A stretch of DNA of 64,000 nucleotides. It comes from Apiosordaria backusii (lineage: Eukaryota; Ascomycota; Sordariomycetes; Sordariales; Lasiosphaeriaceae). The stretch spans positions 1,364,001-1,428,000 of the forward strand of contig JAUKTV010000010.1 in NCBI GenBank assembly GCA_030549205.1, written 5' to 3'. A program made the translations under genes and the position numbers. Shown piece by piece: positions 21,547 to 32,091 of the stretch (position 1 is the stretch's first letter; every line of letters begins with the position of its first letter). The notes under the pieces are model-generated. The model did not search any database, was not told the DNA's origin, and saw nothing but the letters and a program-made list of their open reading frames with translations.

Positions 21547-22441
21547 GTAGGTAGGGACCTGCTTCAACGGTCAACTGCCACAAGCCAGGTTTCCGAGAGT
21601 TCCTTCCAGCTAGGTAGCTGTCCTGCCGGTTAGGTACCTAGGTCTCCGACCTTCCCAACAATTCATTCCTCCACTGACAAAGCGCTTTGTGATGATTTCC
21701 AGGTTCTCCTCCTGGTGCCTGCTTTTCTACTGGACGAACTTTCCATCGAGGCGGCTAATTACCGTTGAGCCAACCGCACACCCGACACACCCGAGCCCGA
21801 CAAAGGAAGAGACCTGCAGTATTTCGGGCGCCAATCACCAGTCAATGGTCGGTCGCCTTACCCTTTAGAAGCATTGACCCTGACTGCATGCTGTATCCGG
21901 TTCGAGCCACGATTCGAGCTTCAGTTGGGTCTCAACGGTGGTTGATGGGGCATCAAACCACTTTGTCCAGGGGCTGACAGTTCTGCACAATGGCTTCTTC
22001 CCATGGCAGTCGTCTGCTGGCAACAAGAGAATCACCGGACTTTCGAGCCGCGTCACTTTGTTCATTTGATAAGGTTGTGTGATTGTAAAGCCCAATAGAA
22101 AGGGCGGGTTCTTTGGGTCACCTCCTAACTGAAATTAGCATGGTCAGGGTCATCATTCAATGCCCCATTTTTGAACCCCAGTTTGAGAGCATCTGATCTC
22201 CCCTGTCCTCATACCATAATAGGGATCGGTTGACAGTTCATCATTCGTGATGCTCACCTAGGCATACGCAGCCCATCTAGCTGAGGGCTAGTCCCTGACC
22301 GCTCCGGTGGCACGCTATTCCACACCAACATCGGGATACAAAAAGAAAAGCACGACTTCCTCACCTGAAGTTCCAGCTCAAGCTTCAACAGCCTGACCCA
22401 AATTATCACCAAAAAGTCGCCTTCTAAAGGTCGCAATTGCC
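21547..22441. other. Intergenic region with TAGGTA-type motifs
   Basis: There is no supported gene. TAGGTAGG lies at 21544-21551, overlapping the GTPase stop codon; TAGGTAGC near 21611 and the perfect 10-base palindrome TAGGTACCTA at 21631-21640 follow. The final 200 bases may be the leader of the next gene. Confidence 0.55.
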
Positions 22442-23549
22442 ATGTCTTTGGAATCATGGCGCAGTCGCAATTTTCAAGGTCCCCACAGAGAATGTGACGC
22501 ATCAAGAGCAACCAGAAACGGTGGACTTGGTGCTCTGCCTGACGGAGAGATTACACAACGGTGGGGTGGACTTCGATTCGACATCCAACAGTGGGCATCC
22601 AGATACATCAAGAACAACACCCACGAAACATCACCATCCAAAACAATTATAAAAGCAACTCGCTTTCTCGGTAGTGCCGGCAGCCCAGTCCTTCTTCTCC
22701 AGGCGGTCATCTGGCATGTCCTTGTCAACCACTTATTCCCAACAACGCAACACCCGGTTGGAATACTTTGGGGTGGACAGTCTGATGGGGAACTTAAGGA
22801 TCTGAGTAGGTTCTACACAACTGTGTAATGCTTGTAGAGCCAACCACTGACTTCCAGGTCTTGCAGCTCGTAAGGCGAAACGACTCTCCGAGATTGAGGA
22901 CAGATGGAGCCGCCACGCCTCTCGGCTCATCCTTCCCCTTGCCCCAAGTAGTGAAGAAATCCGTTTTGCGGTCGACCAACTAAATCAAGAAGTTGAAACA
23001 ATTCTACGTCCCGCAAGCTACACCAGTCAAGAAAGAGACGATCTTGACAAGATATTTCGAGATGCTATTCATCTTCAGGCCGATCTCTCGCTCCAAACAG
23101 CCTGGTGGTACTGCGACTACCCCGATGTTGAGGATGGAAGTCCCCCGTACGGAATGCTCTTTGACGATTCCACGATGTCAAGGCACCCAATCAGCGCCAC
23201 CTCCTCGAGTACTGTTACCCTGATGATCTCCCCAGCTTTGATAAAGCGTGGTGACTCTCGTGGCGAAGATTTCAACCCAAACAAGGTGGTCTGTCCAAGC
23301 GAGGTGATTACCGGCCATTCCAAAAGCCTCATGACACAAAAGCATAATGATCACGAGGTTGAGACAAGAACACTTAGTAGGGCGACCACCTGGGCAGCAT
23401 CTACTTCAAGGGGGACAAATATGACGGTGGCTACAATTCACGAAAAAGAACAAATCACTACCACCAACACATTGAAGTCAAGGAACCCAATCAAGAAGTT
23501 GGTTCCCAGAATTGCCAGGTTGAAAAAGCGGTTGTCTTGTTGCTGGTAA
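22442..23549 (+). CDS. Unknown protein with basic, Cys-rich C-terminus
   Basis: Exons 22442-22805 and 22858-23549 give about 351 residues. The intron has a GTAGGT donor, a CACTGAC branch point and a TTCCAG acceptor, and joins KDLS to LAARKAKRLSE in phase. The region after the junction is helical and charged, followed by a TAWWYCDYPD stretch that looks structured. The final 30 residues are strongly basic (KKLVPRIARLKKRL) and end SCCW. A polybasic run followed by paired cysteines is a typical membrane-association and palmitoylation pattern; that reading is inference. I recognise no catalytic domain. The start codon is the first ATG in frame, but its context is not strong. Confidence 0.58.
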
Positions 23550-24111
23550 TACGACTCATCTCCATACGTGTGACTTCGACCTCGAACCAGATAGCTACGA
23601 TGCCTCTGAGTGTACTGACATTATTGCATCGTCTCGGAGTGAGGACAAACTATAATATTATAAGGGACGAGGTGAAGAGCATCTTGCATCATTAAGCTTT
23701 CGTTTCAGCCGTTTATATTGCGGAAGGTTACCTCGGGGCATACATGGACAGAAGCGGGCAAGGCATTTTGTGTAATAGTAGGAAATGCTTTATAGTGGGT
23801 CAGGCAAGAAGTCTCTTGCTTGTCTGTCTGCTTCTCAGTCAAACAACGAAGCTTGAGTGCTACGAGGCAACAATTCAACACCTAGCAAGACATATACCAC
23901 AGCAGCTCCATCTCCAGGTTTGCTGGCGCGTACCGTAGCAGAACCGTTCGTCATTCGCTTACAGTCCCACACCAGTCAGATTCTCCGCTCATACCTGCCC
24001 ATAACACCAAGAGTCCGCTTAAACTTCTGGCTTTCTCATGCCACTAAAAAGCCCTGCGGCATGGGTGACTTGTGCTAACAATCCTGCAGCTATTCACCAC
24101 GTCGATACGAA
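23550..24111. other. Intergenic region before the tRNA gene
   Basis: No coding content is recognised. This is the boundary between the accessory-looking left third and the conserved block. Confidence 0.5.
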
Positions 24112-24185
24112 GCCCGTGTGGCGCAATTGGTTAGCGCGTCAGACTTTTAATCTGAATGTTGCGAGTTCGAGTCTCGCCATGGGCG
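24112..24185 (+). tRNA. tRNA-Lys (anticodon UUU), no intron
   Basis: A full cloverleaf can be drawn. The acceptor stem GCCCGTG pairs with CATGGGC (one G-T pair), with a G discriminator. The D arm is GCGC...GCGC. The anticodon stem TCAGA/TCTGA encloses loop CTTTTAA with TTT at 24146-24148. The T arm is GCGAG TTCGAGT CTCGC. The loop TTCGAGT fits an internal RNA polymerase III B box. A T-run follows about 25 bases downstream. Confidence 0.95.
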
Positions 24186-24521
24186 TTGTTCAGTGAGAAT
24201 TTGTCTTCCCTTTTAGGGAATTCTTCTCCATTTTGCTCTGTTGGCGAGTCACGTTCCCTTTTTTCTCGGTTGACACTTCTGAACTGTGAAACGCCATCTG
24301 CCACAGCAATGAACCTCTCTAACAAGTATATACTACATGGCCATGAACATTGTATAATGCCCAATCCCACAGCGTCTGCAACTTCCTGTTCAAGCAACGC
24401 AAGGTCAAGAGCGACGCATCCAGCCCAGCATCCAAACTCGTACTCACCCATGGTATATATGTACCTCAATCCTCTCTTTTTAACCCTCAGCTTTCCCTCC
24501 ACATCCAACCTCCAAACATTC
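24186..24521. other. Short region between tRNA-Lys and the PHD gene
   Basis: This contains the tRNA 3' flank with T-runs and the 3' untranslated part of the PHD-finger gene. No separate gene is visible. Confidence 0.5.
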
Positions 24522-26148
24522 TCAAACCTTCATCCCATTCTCCAACACCTTCCTCCCCCGATCATCATACATAATCGAGCTGAACGACTCATAGTCCTCC
24601 CCCTCCGCATCCAAATGCCCCCCTTCATCCAACACATCAGCCCCCAGCTTGGCATACAACCCCATCCCCGGCTTCGGCCACAACAACGTCAACGGATCCT
24701 CCTCCTCTTCCTCCCCGGCCGTCCGATCCTGACTCCCCCTCGCACTCCCATTAGACTGCACCTTTCTCATAAAATTGATCTGTTTTTGACGTAGTTCGTT
24801 AGCAATACGACCTCACCTTCAGAAGTAACTAAAAGCAAAAAGCAAACAAGACAAGTCAAAAAGTCAGACATACCCCTTGACCAGTAGGATTAGCATTCCC
24901 CCTCGTAAACAACCCCTCCGACGTCCCCCCCGCAAACAGCCCCCTAGGCGCACCACTCGCATCAACCCCCGTGTCCACCACCGGCCCAGGAAAGATCGGC
25001 AAATCAGGATGAAGCTCCAAACTCAACATCAACAACCCCACCAAGTCCTGCGCCGGCAATGTGGACAGATAAGCCCTCTTCTGCTGCACGCTCTTCCCCG
25101 CCCAGCTCTCCTTCTTTGGCGGCCCTCTCGAGATGTGCTCTAGCTTGGGCTTTTTCGCATGACCGCTTTGTCTCTCCTTCTTGCCTGTACACTCCGCGCA
25201 GAACCAGCTCTTGTTGAAATTATGGACTATGTCGTCTGTGACAAACGGCTCGTGGCAGTATTGATGCCACCCGCCGTCACAACCATCACAAAAGACGATT
25301 TGGTTGCTAGCTGGTGAGTGCAGCCGGCTGCATTTCTTGCAGAGGGCCTGCTCGGCGGTCCGTTTGCCGTAGTGGACCCGCTTCTTGGTGGCTGCTTCCA
25401 TGGCTGCTGGGTTGTAGGCGTCGGGCTTCTGGACCTGCCTACCGGATTTGGTCATGGTTGCTGCTGGGGTGGTATCGCCGCCGGTTGCCACATCGGCGGC
25501 GTTGGGAGGGGTTTCGACTTTGGAGTTGGAGTCGGAGATGCTGCTGTTGTCTGCCGAGTGGCCTTTGAGACGCTGGCGATGTTTGTTGCCATGTCCGGCA
25601 CCGCCGCGGCCAGTGGGTTTGCCTTTTTGCTTCTTGACTTTGCTGTCGGAGGAGAGGACCTTGGGGGCGGATGGGGGTTTGGCGGGTGTGTTCTTGGATG
25701 AGCCTGTGAGGCCGGCGGTGACCTTGCGGATGGCGCTCAGACCGGTGGTGCTCTTAGTTGATGATGGCATGGGCATGGGCACTGGGGGCGTCGACGGGGC
25801 TCTCATGGTGAGTGGTGCTGGGGCGGGCATTTGTATCGACATCTGGGTCGATGTGTTCATGCTCATGACGAGCCTTCTCTTGACATCTTCATACGTGGCC
25901 ACCGGAATGCTCGATGTGACTGAAGGCGAGCGAGAGGCTTGAGAAAGGGCGGCGCCAAGATTGCTGGGCTCGCCCTTCAAGCGCTTGAGAATCATCTGAG
26001 TGGCCGCTGAGAACTGAGGGATGTATGGCGCGGAGGGTGGAATACTGGGGGCGCGCGGTGTTCCCCCGATCACCGGGGGTGGTGTGGCCTTTGGAGCATC
26101 TTTCGGCGCGTCAGCAGGTTCGTCTTTCGGCTGTTCTGAACTCGACAT
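24522..26148 (-). CDS. PHD-finger protein, two exons
   Basis: Exons complement 24874-26148 and 24522-24779 give about 510 residues. A single PHD finger with full C4HC3 spacing lies at about 270-320: C270, C273, C287, C290, H295, C298, C317, C320, including FCDGCDGGWHQYCHEPF. PHD fingers of this type read histone H3 tails, methylated or not, so a nuclear role in chromatin regulation is likely. The N-terminal 250 residues are Pro/Ser/Thr-rich, with a Lys/Gly-rich basic stretch near 165-195. After the finger, ESWAGKSVQQKRAYLSTLPAQDLVGLLMLS forms a helical segment. The second exon is acidic (GEEEEEDPLTLLWPKPG). The intron has a GTATGT donor, TGCTAAC branch and CAG acceptor. Confidence 0.9.
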
Positions 26149-26573
26149 GCTGAGCTATGGTGGGTGTCGTTTGCTTGTAGATCGGTCAAGATAGCTCAGG
26201 TCGCGATTCAGATGGAAGCGACCTTTGATGCAGAAATAATGTATAAGAGAAGGAAGATGCTCGTTCCGTAATGTCTTCAACAATGAACAGTGCTCGGAAA
26301 ATATTCCGGTCAACTTTTTGTGTAAACGAGTAGGCAGAGTCGAAATTAGTTGCTCTGAACAATTCACTGAGTAGTCTGACAAGAAGAAGTCGCTGTGCTA
26401 GAACTTGGAGGTCCGTTCTTCAAAAACACGTGAGAGTCACGTGAGGTACCCTAACCCTTATACTTGACCAGATGTTTGATCCGAACTCTATTCGATACAA
26501 GCTCAAGCAAAGTAGAGCAGAAAAAGTTGAAGCTCGGGTCAGGAACTGTATAAAGGAGTCTCTATTCTATCAT
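26149..26573. other. Intergenic region between two leftward genes
   Basis: This holds the promoter of the PHD-finger gene and the 3' flank of the CoA-transferase gene. No coding content is seen. Confidence 0.5.
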
Positions 26574-28132
26574 CTACCTAACTACACCGTCTTCTCTTAG
26601 CCTATGTATCTGGGTGCCATCCATACCGAGATGCTCACGAAGAATCTCATCTGTATGCTGTCCAAGAGTTGGTGGCGGGGTTCTGACTCTCGGTTTACTT
26701 TGAGAGTACTTGATGGGTGTGTTGACGAGCTTGATGGGGCCACAGTCCTCATGTTCCACCTCCACCACCATATCCCTCGCCTTTGTATGCTCATGGGTCA
26801 ACGTTGTGAGAACGTCATTGACCGCAGCATACGGCATGCCCTTGCCCTCAAAGATGTCAAGCCACTGTTGCGTCGTTTTTGTGACCGTCATCTTCTCGAT
26901 CTCAGCTTCAAGCTCATCTCGATGTGCTACTCGGGAAGCATTGATCTTATATTTTTGGTCTTCCTTCCATTCCGGTCGACCTAGGCCATCGCAGAGAATT
27001 CCAAACAAACGATCATTCCCACCGCCAAAGAGAATATCACCGTCTTTGGTTTCGAAAGACTTGTAAGGTACAATTGATGCTGAGAACTGTTAGAAAGGCA
27101 TACTAAGGTAGGTGGTTCGGGCGAGGTATCAGAACTTACGATGAGCCGTGCCCCAACGACCGGTATCCTTCTCCCCGCTGATCAAGCAACTACTGGCAAT
27201 ATTTGCCAAAGTTGCAGTTTGGCAGTCACTCAACGCAGCATCGATATGCTGTCCTTTTCCTGTCTTGGCACGCGCAAGCAGCGCCGCCATGATGCTGTTG
27301 CTGGTGTACAGGCCGGTGGTTAGATCTGTTACCGCAACGCCAACCTTCACTGGGGGACCGTCCCTGGCGCCAGTAATATGCATCAACCCAAATTCAGCTT
27401 CTACCATCACATCATAGCCTGCACGTTTAGAATATGGCCCTGTCTGGCCATAGCCCGTGATGGAAGCATAGATGAGAGCTGGGTTGATCTTGTTGATGGT
27501 CTCAAAGTCAAGACCGTACTTCTTGAGTGAGCCAGGTATGTAATTCTCGACAAGAATATCACATTTAGCAGCTAGCTTGTGGAGAATTTCGATTCCAGCT
27601 GGATCTTGAAATGATAGGGCGAGGGACTTCTTGTTGCGGTTGACCTGAAACGAGTTAGCCTTGAGCTCTCCTAGTAGATCCACAAAGACATACACCAAGA
27701 AAATAAGCTGACTCTCCAGGTCCTTCATGAGGCGAGCCAGACTTGTAGCTTGCGTACGGAGGGCCCCAAGCCCTGGTGTCGTCACCCCTTACGGGGTGTT
27801 CAATTTTGATGACTTCTGCTCTCAACTGGTGTTAGATGTGCTTCCCAGTCGCCGGCCAGGGAGAACTTACCCGAGATCCCCCAAGATTTGTGTACAATAT
27901 GGCTGAAAGATGTTGGCTAAGCGTCCAGTTTCAAGATCTTGGGATGATGGGCTCTTACACCAGCGAGAACTCTGGTCATATCTAGCACACGATATCCCTC
28001 GAGCGGAAGAGTGACGTCTGCCGAATTTGCCGAGCCGGAGGACCTTCGGAAAGCTCCCGGGCCGGGTCCGAAACGCCGGCCCGCTCCGCGGAGCTGCAGG
28101 AGCCCACGGGAAACGCCAAGTATGCGGCTCAT
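26574..28132 (-). CDS. Family III CoA-transferase, SUGCT-type, probably mitochondrial
   Basis: Five exons (complement 27959-28132, 27871-27902, 27694-27820, 27140-27644, 26574-27079) give about 447 residues. Conserved family III (CaiB/BaiF) motifs appear across junctions: LEGYRVLDMTRVLAGPYCTQ, EVIKIEHP, GDDTRAWGPPYA, VNRNKKSLALSF, ILVENYIPGSLKKYGLDF, YASITGYGQTGPY and GTAHPSIVPY. The Asp in the GYDVMVEAEFGLM region is in the place of the catalytic Asp that forms acyl anhydrides in this family. The close match to the succinyl-CoA:glutarate CoA-transferase branch suggests transfer of CoA to a dicarboxylate such as glutarate. The Arg-rich N-terminus (MSRILGVSRGLLQLRGAGRR) looks like a mitochondrial targeting signal. 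All introns are 49-60 nt. The exact substrate is inferred. Confidence 0.9.
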
Positions 28133-28855
28133 TTTGAGAATTCGTTAATTGAAGGGTCCAAAGTCGCAAAGAGATGCAAGAGCAATCTCCGTCAACAATG
28201 TGTGGTCGATCGAGAGGTCCATTATCCCTGGCACCAGCAGCACTGGTGCCACTGGCGGGGCTGAAGATCCCCCGCAGCGGGAACTGCAATGGAGTTTACC
28301 AAGCATTGCGGTATGAAGTACGACACAGCAGGCTATCGATCATCTCAGATACTGATCCCTTTAGCTAGGATTGGAATTAAAACTCGTGAGAGTTAACAGG
28401 TCTTTTACTTTCCGAGTAATCGATTCCATACCTCAAGCAAAGGCTCAATATCGAGAAAGAACCAGTGGATGCGTCTGCACAACACAACGGGAACAGGGAT
28501 GTGGATGAAGCAAGGAAGCTGTGGAACAGCTTCAAGTGGGGCGGCAATTCCTCGGCAAGCAACCCCACCATCCCGTCAAGTCCCTGGTGACCCTCCGCGG
28601 TGCGTAACCATGAACAGGACTGTTGGGGCCCGCTAAAACACCAGGCCAACCCAGCAATTCAGTGACAGCTGTTCGCGCAGTTGCAGTCCAACGTATGCGT
28701 CTTTATCATCCAATACCCGTCCAATCACGACAAACCTCGTCCCTGACACCCCTTGCGCGCCCGACGCCTAGCTCCCGAAGTTCAACGCCCGACACTGACA
28801 CCGCAACTGGAACCGCTGCCTTACACGTTCCCGACCCTTACTACGGCTCCCTTGC
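28133..28855. promoter_or_regulatory. Divergent promoter region of the CoA-transferase and Vps9-like genes
   Basis: These 723 bp separate two genes transcribed in opposite directions. No coding frame is supported. Both leaders must lie here; no named site is assigned. Confidence 0.5.
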
Positions 28856-31331
28856 ATGTCTCCCCACAATCAAGGAGCAAGCTCCAATGCCCAACCCGGC
28901 ATCGATTTACAGACGCCGAAACCTCAAGATGATGGGCTAGCCCCCAGCGACCTGCCAGCGGCTGGTCAAAATGCTGATCAGAACGCCACATCGAATGAAC
29001 CTCCAACTACAGCCCCGGCCAACGCTGCCGTGGAAGAGGACCTTCTAGACGTGGGTAGTCAGGACTCCAAAGAAAGAGGAGATAGTTCGGTGGAATCATC
29101 GCAGAAGGAAGATAAGGGAAAGGAATCGTCCGGGGACGATTCAAGTGACCTGATGTCCTCGGTCGCTACACTCAAGCCGGCTACTTCGCCAACTACGACG
29201 ACTGCCACCCAATATCTCACCATCGAGTCCAGAACCTACAAAGATCCTACCCCGCCAACGCCCGCCCCCTCCCAGCCCCCTTCGCGAGCGCCTTCAACGG
29301 CAGCAACCTCCCGGTCAAGACATGGATCTTCAGAACCATCGCCGACAAGGTCTGATGTGGGCTACGACGAAAAACGGTATGCCAGTGAAGATGAGCAAGA
29401 AAGCGGGTCAAGATCAGAAATTCAGAGTATCATGGAACAGTTCAGCGAGGAGGGCGGAGGTCCAGGCGCAGATGAGGTCATGAGTCCACGGCTGGAGATG
29501 GCATCGCCTCTTCTTGGGAGCCCAATGTCCCATCCACCACGAAAATCGAGTTTGGAGCCTCTCACCCCGAGTCTTGCACAACAGTTGCAAGAAGGCCTAC
29601 AAGGATTACACATGTCAGGATCATCGACGTCAAACACACGCGGAAAGGAGAAAGAGAAGGAGGATTTTGGGCCACCGGTTCCCCCGAAAGATGAATCCGG
29701 TTATCCAACTACACCAGGGCGATCGCAAGACGACTTACGAGGCAGTGTGGACTCCCCAATGTCTCCAAGTACTCTCCATCGCCCTCCTCCCCCGGAACCA
29801 GAGCCTGAACCGACGCTGCCATTTGACTTCCATCGATTCTTGGAGCAATTACGCAACAAGAAGGCCGATCCTGTCGCCAGATATCTAAAATCATTCTTGT
29901 CCGAATTTGGGAAACGGCAATGGATGGTACATGAGCAGGTCAAGATAATTAGTGATTTCCTCACATTTATTGCCAACAAAATGGGTCAGTGTGAGGTCTG
30001 GCGCGACGTTTCTGATGCCGAATTCGACAACGCCCGCGAAGGTATGGAGAAGCTCGTCATGAACCGCCTTTACAGTCAAACCTTTTCTCCAGCAATCCCA
30101 CCGCCACAACCAATCCCGGGCGCGAAGCCAAGGAGACGGGGCGGAGAGCGTCCGATGGGCCCTGGGAGGAGGGGACAGCACCAAGAGGATGTTGAGCGTG
30201 ATGAGATTCTTGCTCAAAAGATCAACATCTATAGTTGGGTACGAGAAGACCACTTGGATATCCCACCAGTTAACGACAGTGGCAAGCGGTTCTTGAAACT
30301 GGCACAACAAGAGTTGCTAAAAATCAAATCATACCGGGCTCCAAGGGACAAGATTATCTGCGTTTTGAATTGCTGCAAAGTTATCTTTGGTATGTTTCTG
30401 TGTGCTTCAATGTCTTGACGCTTGCTGACAATACTTAGGCTTGCTAAAGCACGCAAAGTCCGACTCTTCGGCTGACTCGTTCATGCCAATGCTGATCTAC
30501 GTCGTCCTTCACGCGAATCCCGAACATCTTGTTTCCAATGTGCAGTACATCCTAAGGTTTCGAAACCAAGAGAAGCTTGGTGGGGAAGCTGGGTATTATC
30601 TTTCTTCGTTGATGGGAGCCATTCAGTTCATCGAGAACATGGACCGGACGACATTGACCATTACAGACGAGGAGTTCGAGCAAAATGTCGAGGCTGCTGT
30701 TTCCGCCATCGCCGAGAGACATCGTGCCGAGTCCCCACCGCCTCCTCCACCTCACTCTGAGAAATCATCTGCGCTGAGAGCACCCTCTGCTAGTCGCATC
30801 TCAGCTGACACGGACGCATCTCTTCGCCCTGACACCCCTCGCCGCTCTATCTCATCAAATGAAGGTCGTGACAGCGGCGAATACAGTGGGAATGACGAAA
30901 AGGCAGCCATCACTGGTCTTCTACGGACGATCCAAAGACCGCTGAGTACCATCGGCCGTATATTCTCGGATGAGCCCTCGTCATCGGAGCCCGGCACGAG
31001 CATCGCCTCGCCGGCCCGGACACCAATGCCAGAGCGGCCTGATGGGGATCTCCGTTCACGGCAAAGGTTGTCTGCTGAGGAGGCAGCTGCTCGGCAAGCT
31101 AGTGCGGAGACCGCGGAAGCCCAGCGACTGCATCGGGCAGAACACGCCAACATTGTTGACACTCTGGCTGGTATGTTTCCAGATCTCGACCGAGACATCA
31201 TCAGTGATGTTGTCTATCAAAAAGAGGGGCGGTGAGCATTGCCTAAGACTCCACCACAACTCTGCTGTGATACTGACTTGCTGATTAGGGTTGGGCTTGC
31301 GGTCGATGCCTGTCTTGCTCTATCGTCATGA
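28856..31331 (+). CDS. VPS9: Vps9-domain Rab5-type GEF with C-terminal CUE domain
   Basis: Exons 28856-30389, 30439-31231 and 31289-31331 give about 789 residues. Residues 1-320 are low-complexity, Ser/Pro/Glu-rich and probably disordered. A helical region follows (FHRFLEQLRNKKADPVARYLKSFLSEF), then the VPS9 core: INIYSWVREDHLDIP, KSYRAPRDKIICVLNCCKVIFGLL and SADSFMPMLIYVVLHANPEHL. The D and downstream Y of this last motif are the residues that act in nucleotide exchange on Rab5/Vps21 GTPases. The last 45 residues form a CUE domain with the MFP motif (TLAGMFPDLDRDIISDVV) and a late dileucine (ACLALS) contributed by the small third exon. CUE binds mono-ubiquitin. Together these match yeast Vps9, which acts in endosomal and vacuolar sorting. 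Confidence 0.9.
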
Positions 31332-31714
31332 TTATGGGTAGGGGAACTTTTCCGGAAATTCAGCATTACAGCGACACATGAGAGAGTCCGGGTATAGGTT
31401 TAGTCTTTCCTTATTCCGGCCCGGTTGTTTCGACCATATTTCATCTTCTCCTTGCTAGCGAGCATAAGACGGGGGTGGGATGGTCACATATTCCCACATT
31501 TTATGCATTTGGTGGATTAGATGCCATGGGTGGGTGGCAGACACAAAGTATGATAGTAATATCTAGGCCTGGCCAATATTGAACAATTCTTAAACAAAAG
31601 AACAAGTTACCATCCATTTTGCTTGTACTGTTGTGGTGACACAGAAAGTTGAGCGATGACGGCAGTTGTGATTGTGGATGGTAAGTCCACTGCAAACTCC
31701 ATCAAGCAACAACA
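31332..31714. other. Intergenic region before initiator tRNA
   Basis: This is the 3' flank of the Vps9-like gene. No gene is visible. Confidence 0.5.
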
Positions 31715-31786
31715 AGCTGCGTGGCGCAGCGGAAGCGCGCCGGGCTCATAACCCGGAGGTCACTCGATCGAAACGAGTCGCAGCTA
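31715..31786 (+). tRNA. Initiator tRNA-Met (CAU)
   Basis: The 72-base cloverleaf starts with A and pairs AGCTGCG with CGCAGCT, with a final A, so the acceptor begins with an A1:U72 pair. The anticodon arm CCGGG CTCATAA CCCGG has three G-C pairs next to the loop. The T loop is ATCGAAA, with no TTC/TPsiC. These three features distinguish eukaryotic initiator tRNA from elongator tRNA-Met. There is no intron. A T-rich stretch follows at 31794-31808, as expected for RNA polymerase III termination. Confidence 0.96.
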
Positions 31787-32091
31787 GCTTGTTCTTTTGC
31801 CATTTTTTCTTCCCACACTCTGCGGTTGCCTTCCGTTTGTCTTTTAATTCTATGAACATTTTCCCTTCTCGTATGTTATCCAAGCAACTGCACACAACTT
31901 TTGCACCGTCGCGACACTTCGTAGCTTGCCAGAGCGGTTGTCGGTGTCTCACCTGCTGACTCATCAATTGAAACTCAGTCTTATCGCCAAATCTTGCGCC
32001 CGCGACGTCACGCACGCACCTTCAACTTTCTTCCCCATTCCAACAAGCAGCGACTCGACACCGCAACAGACAAAAATAAACAAAAATAAAA
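31787..32091. other. Short intergenic region
   Basis: This contains the pol III terminator region and the leader of the asparagine synthetase domain gene. The last 40 bases are A-rich (repeats of ACAAAAATAA). Confidence 0.5.
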
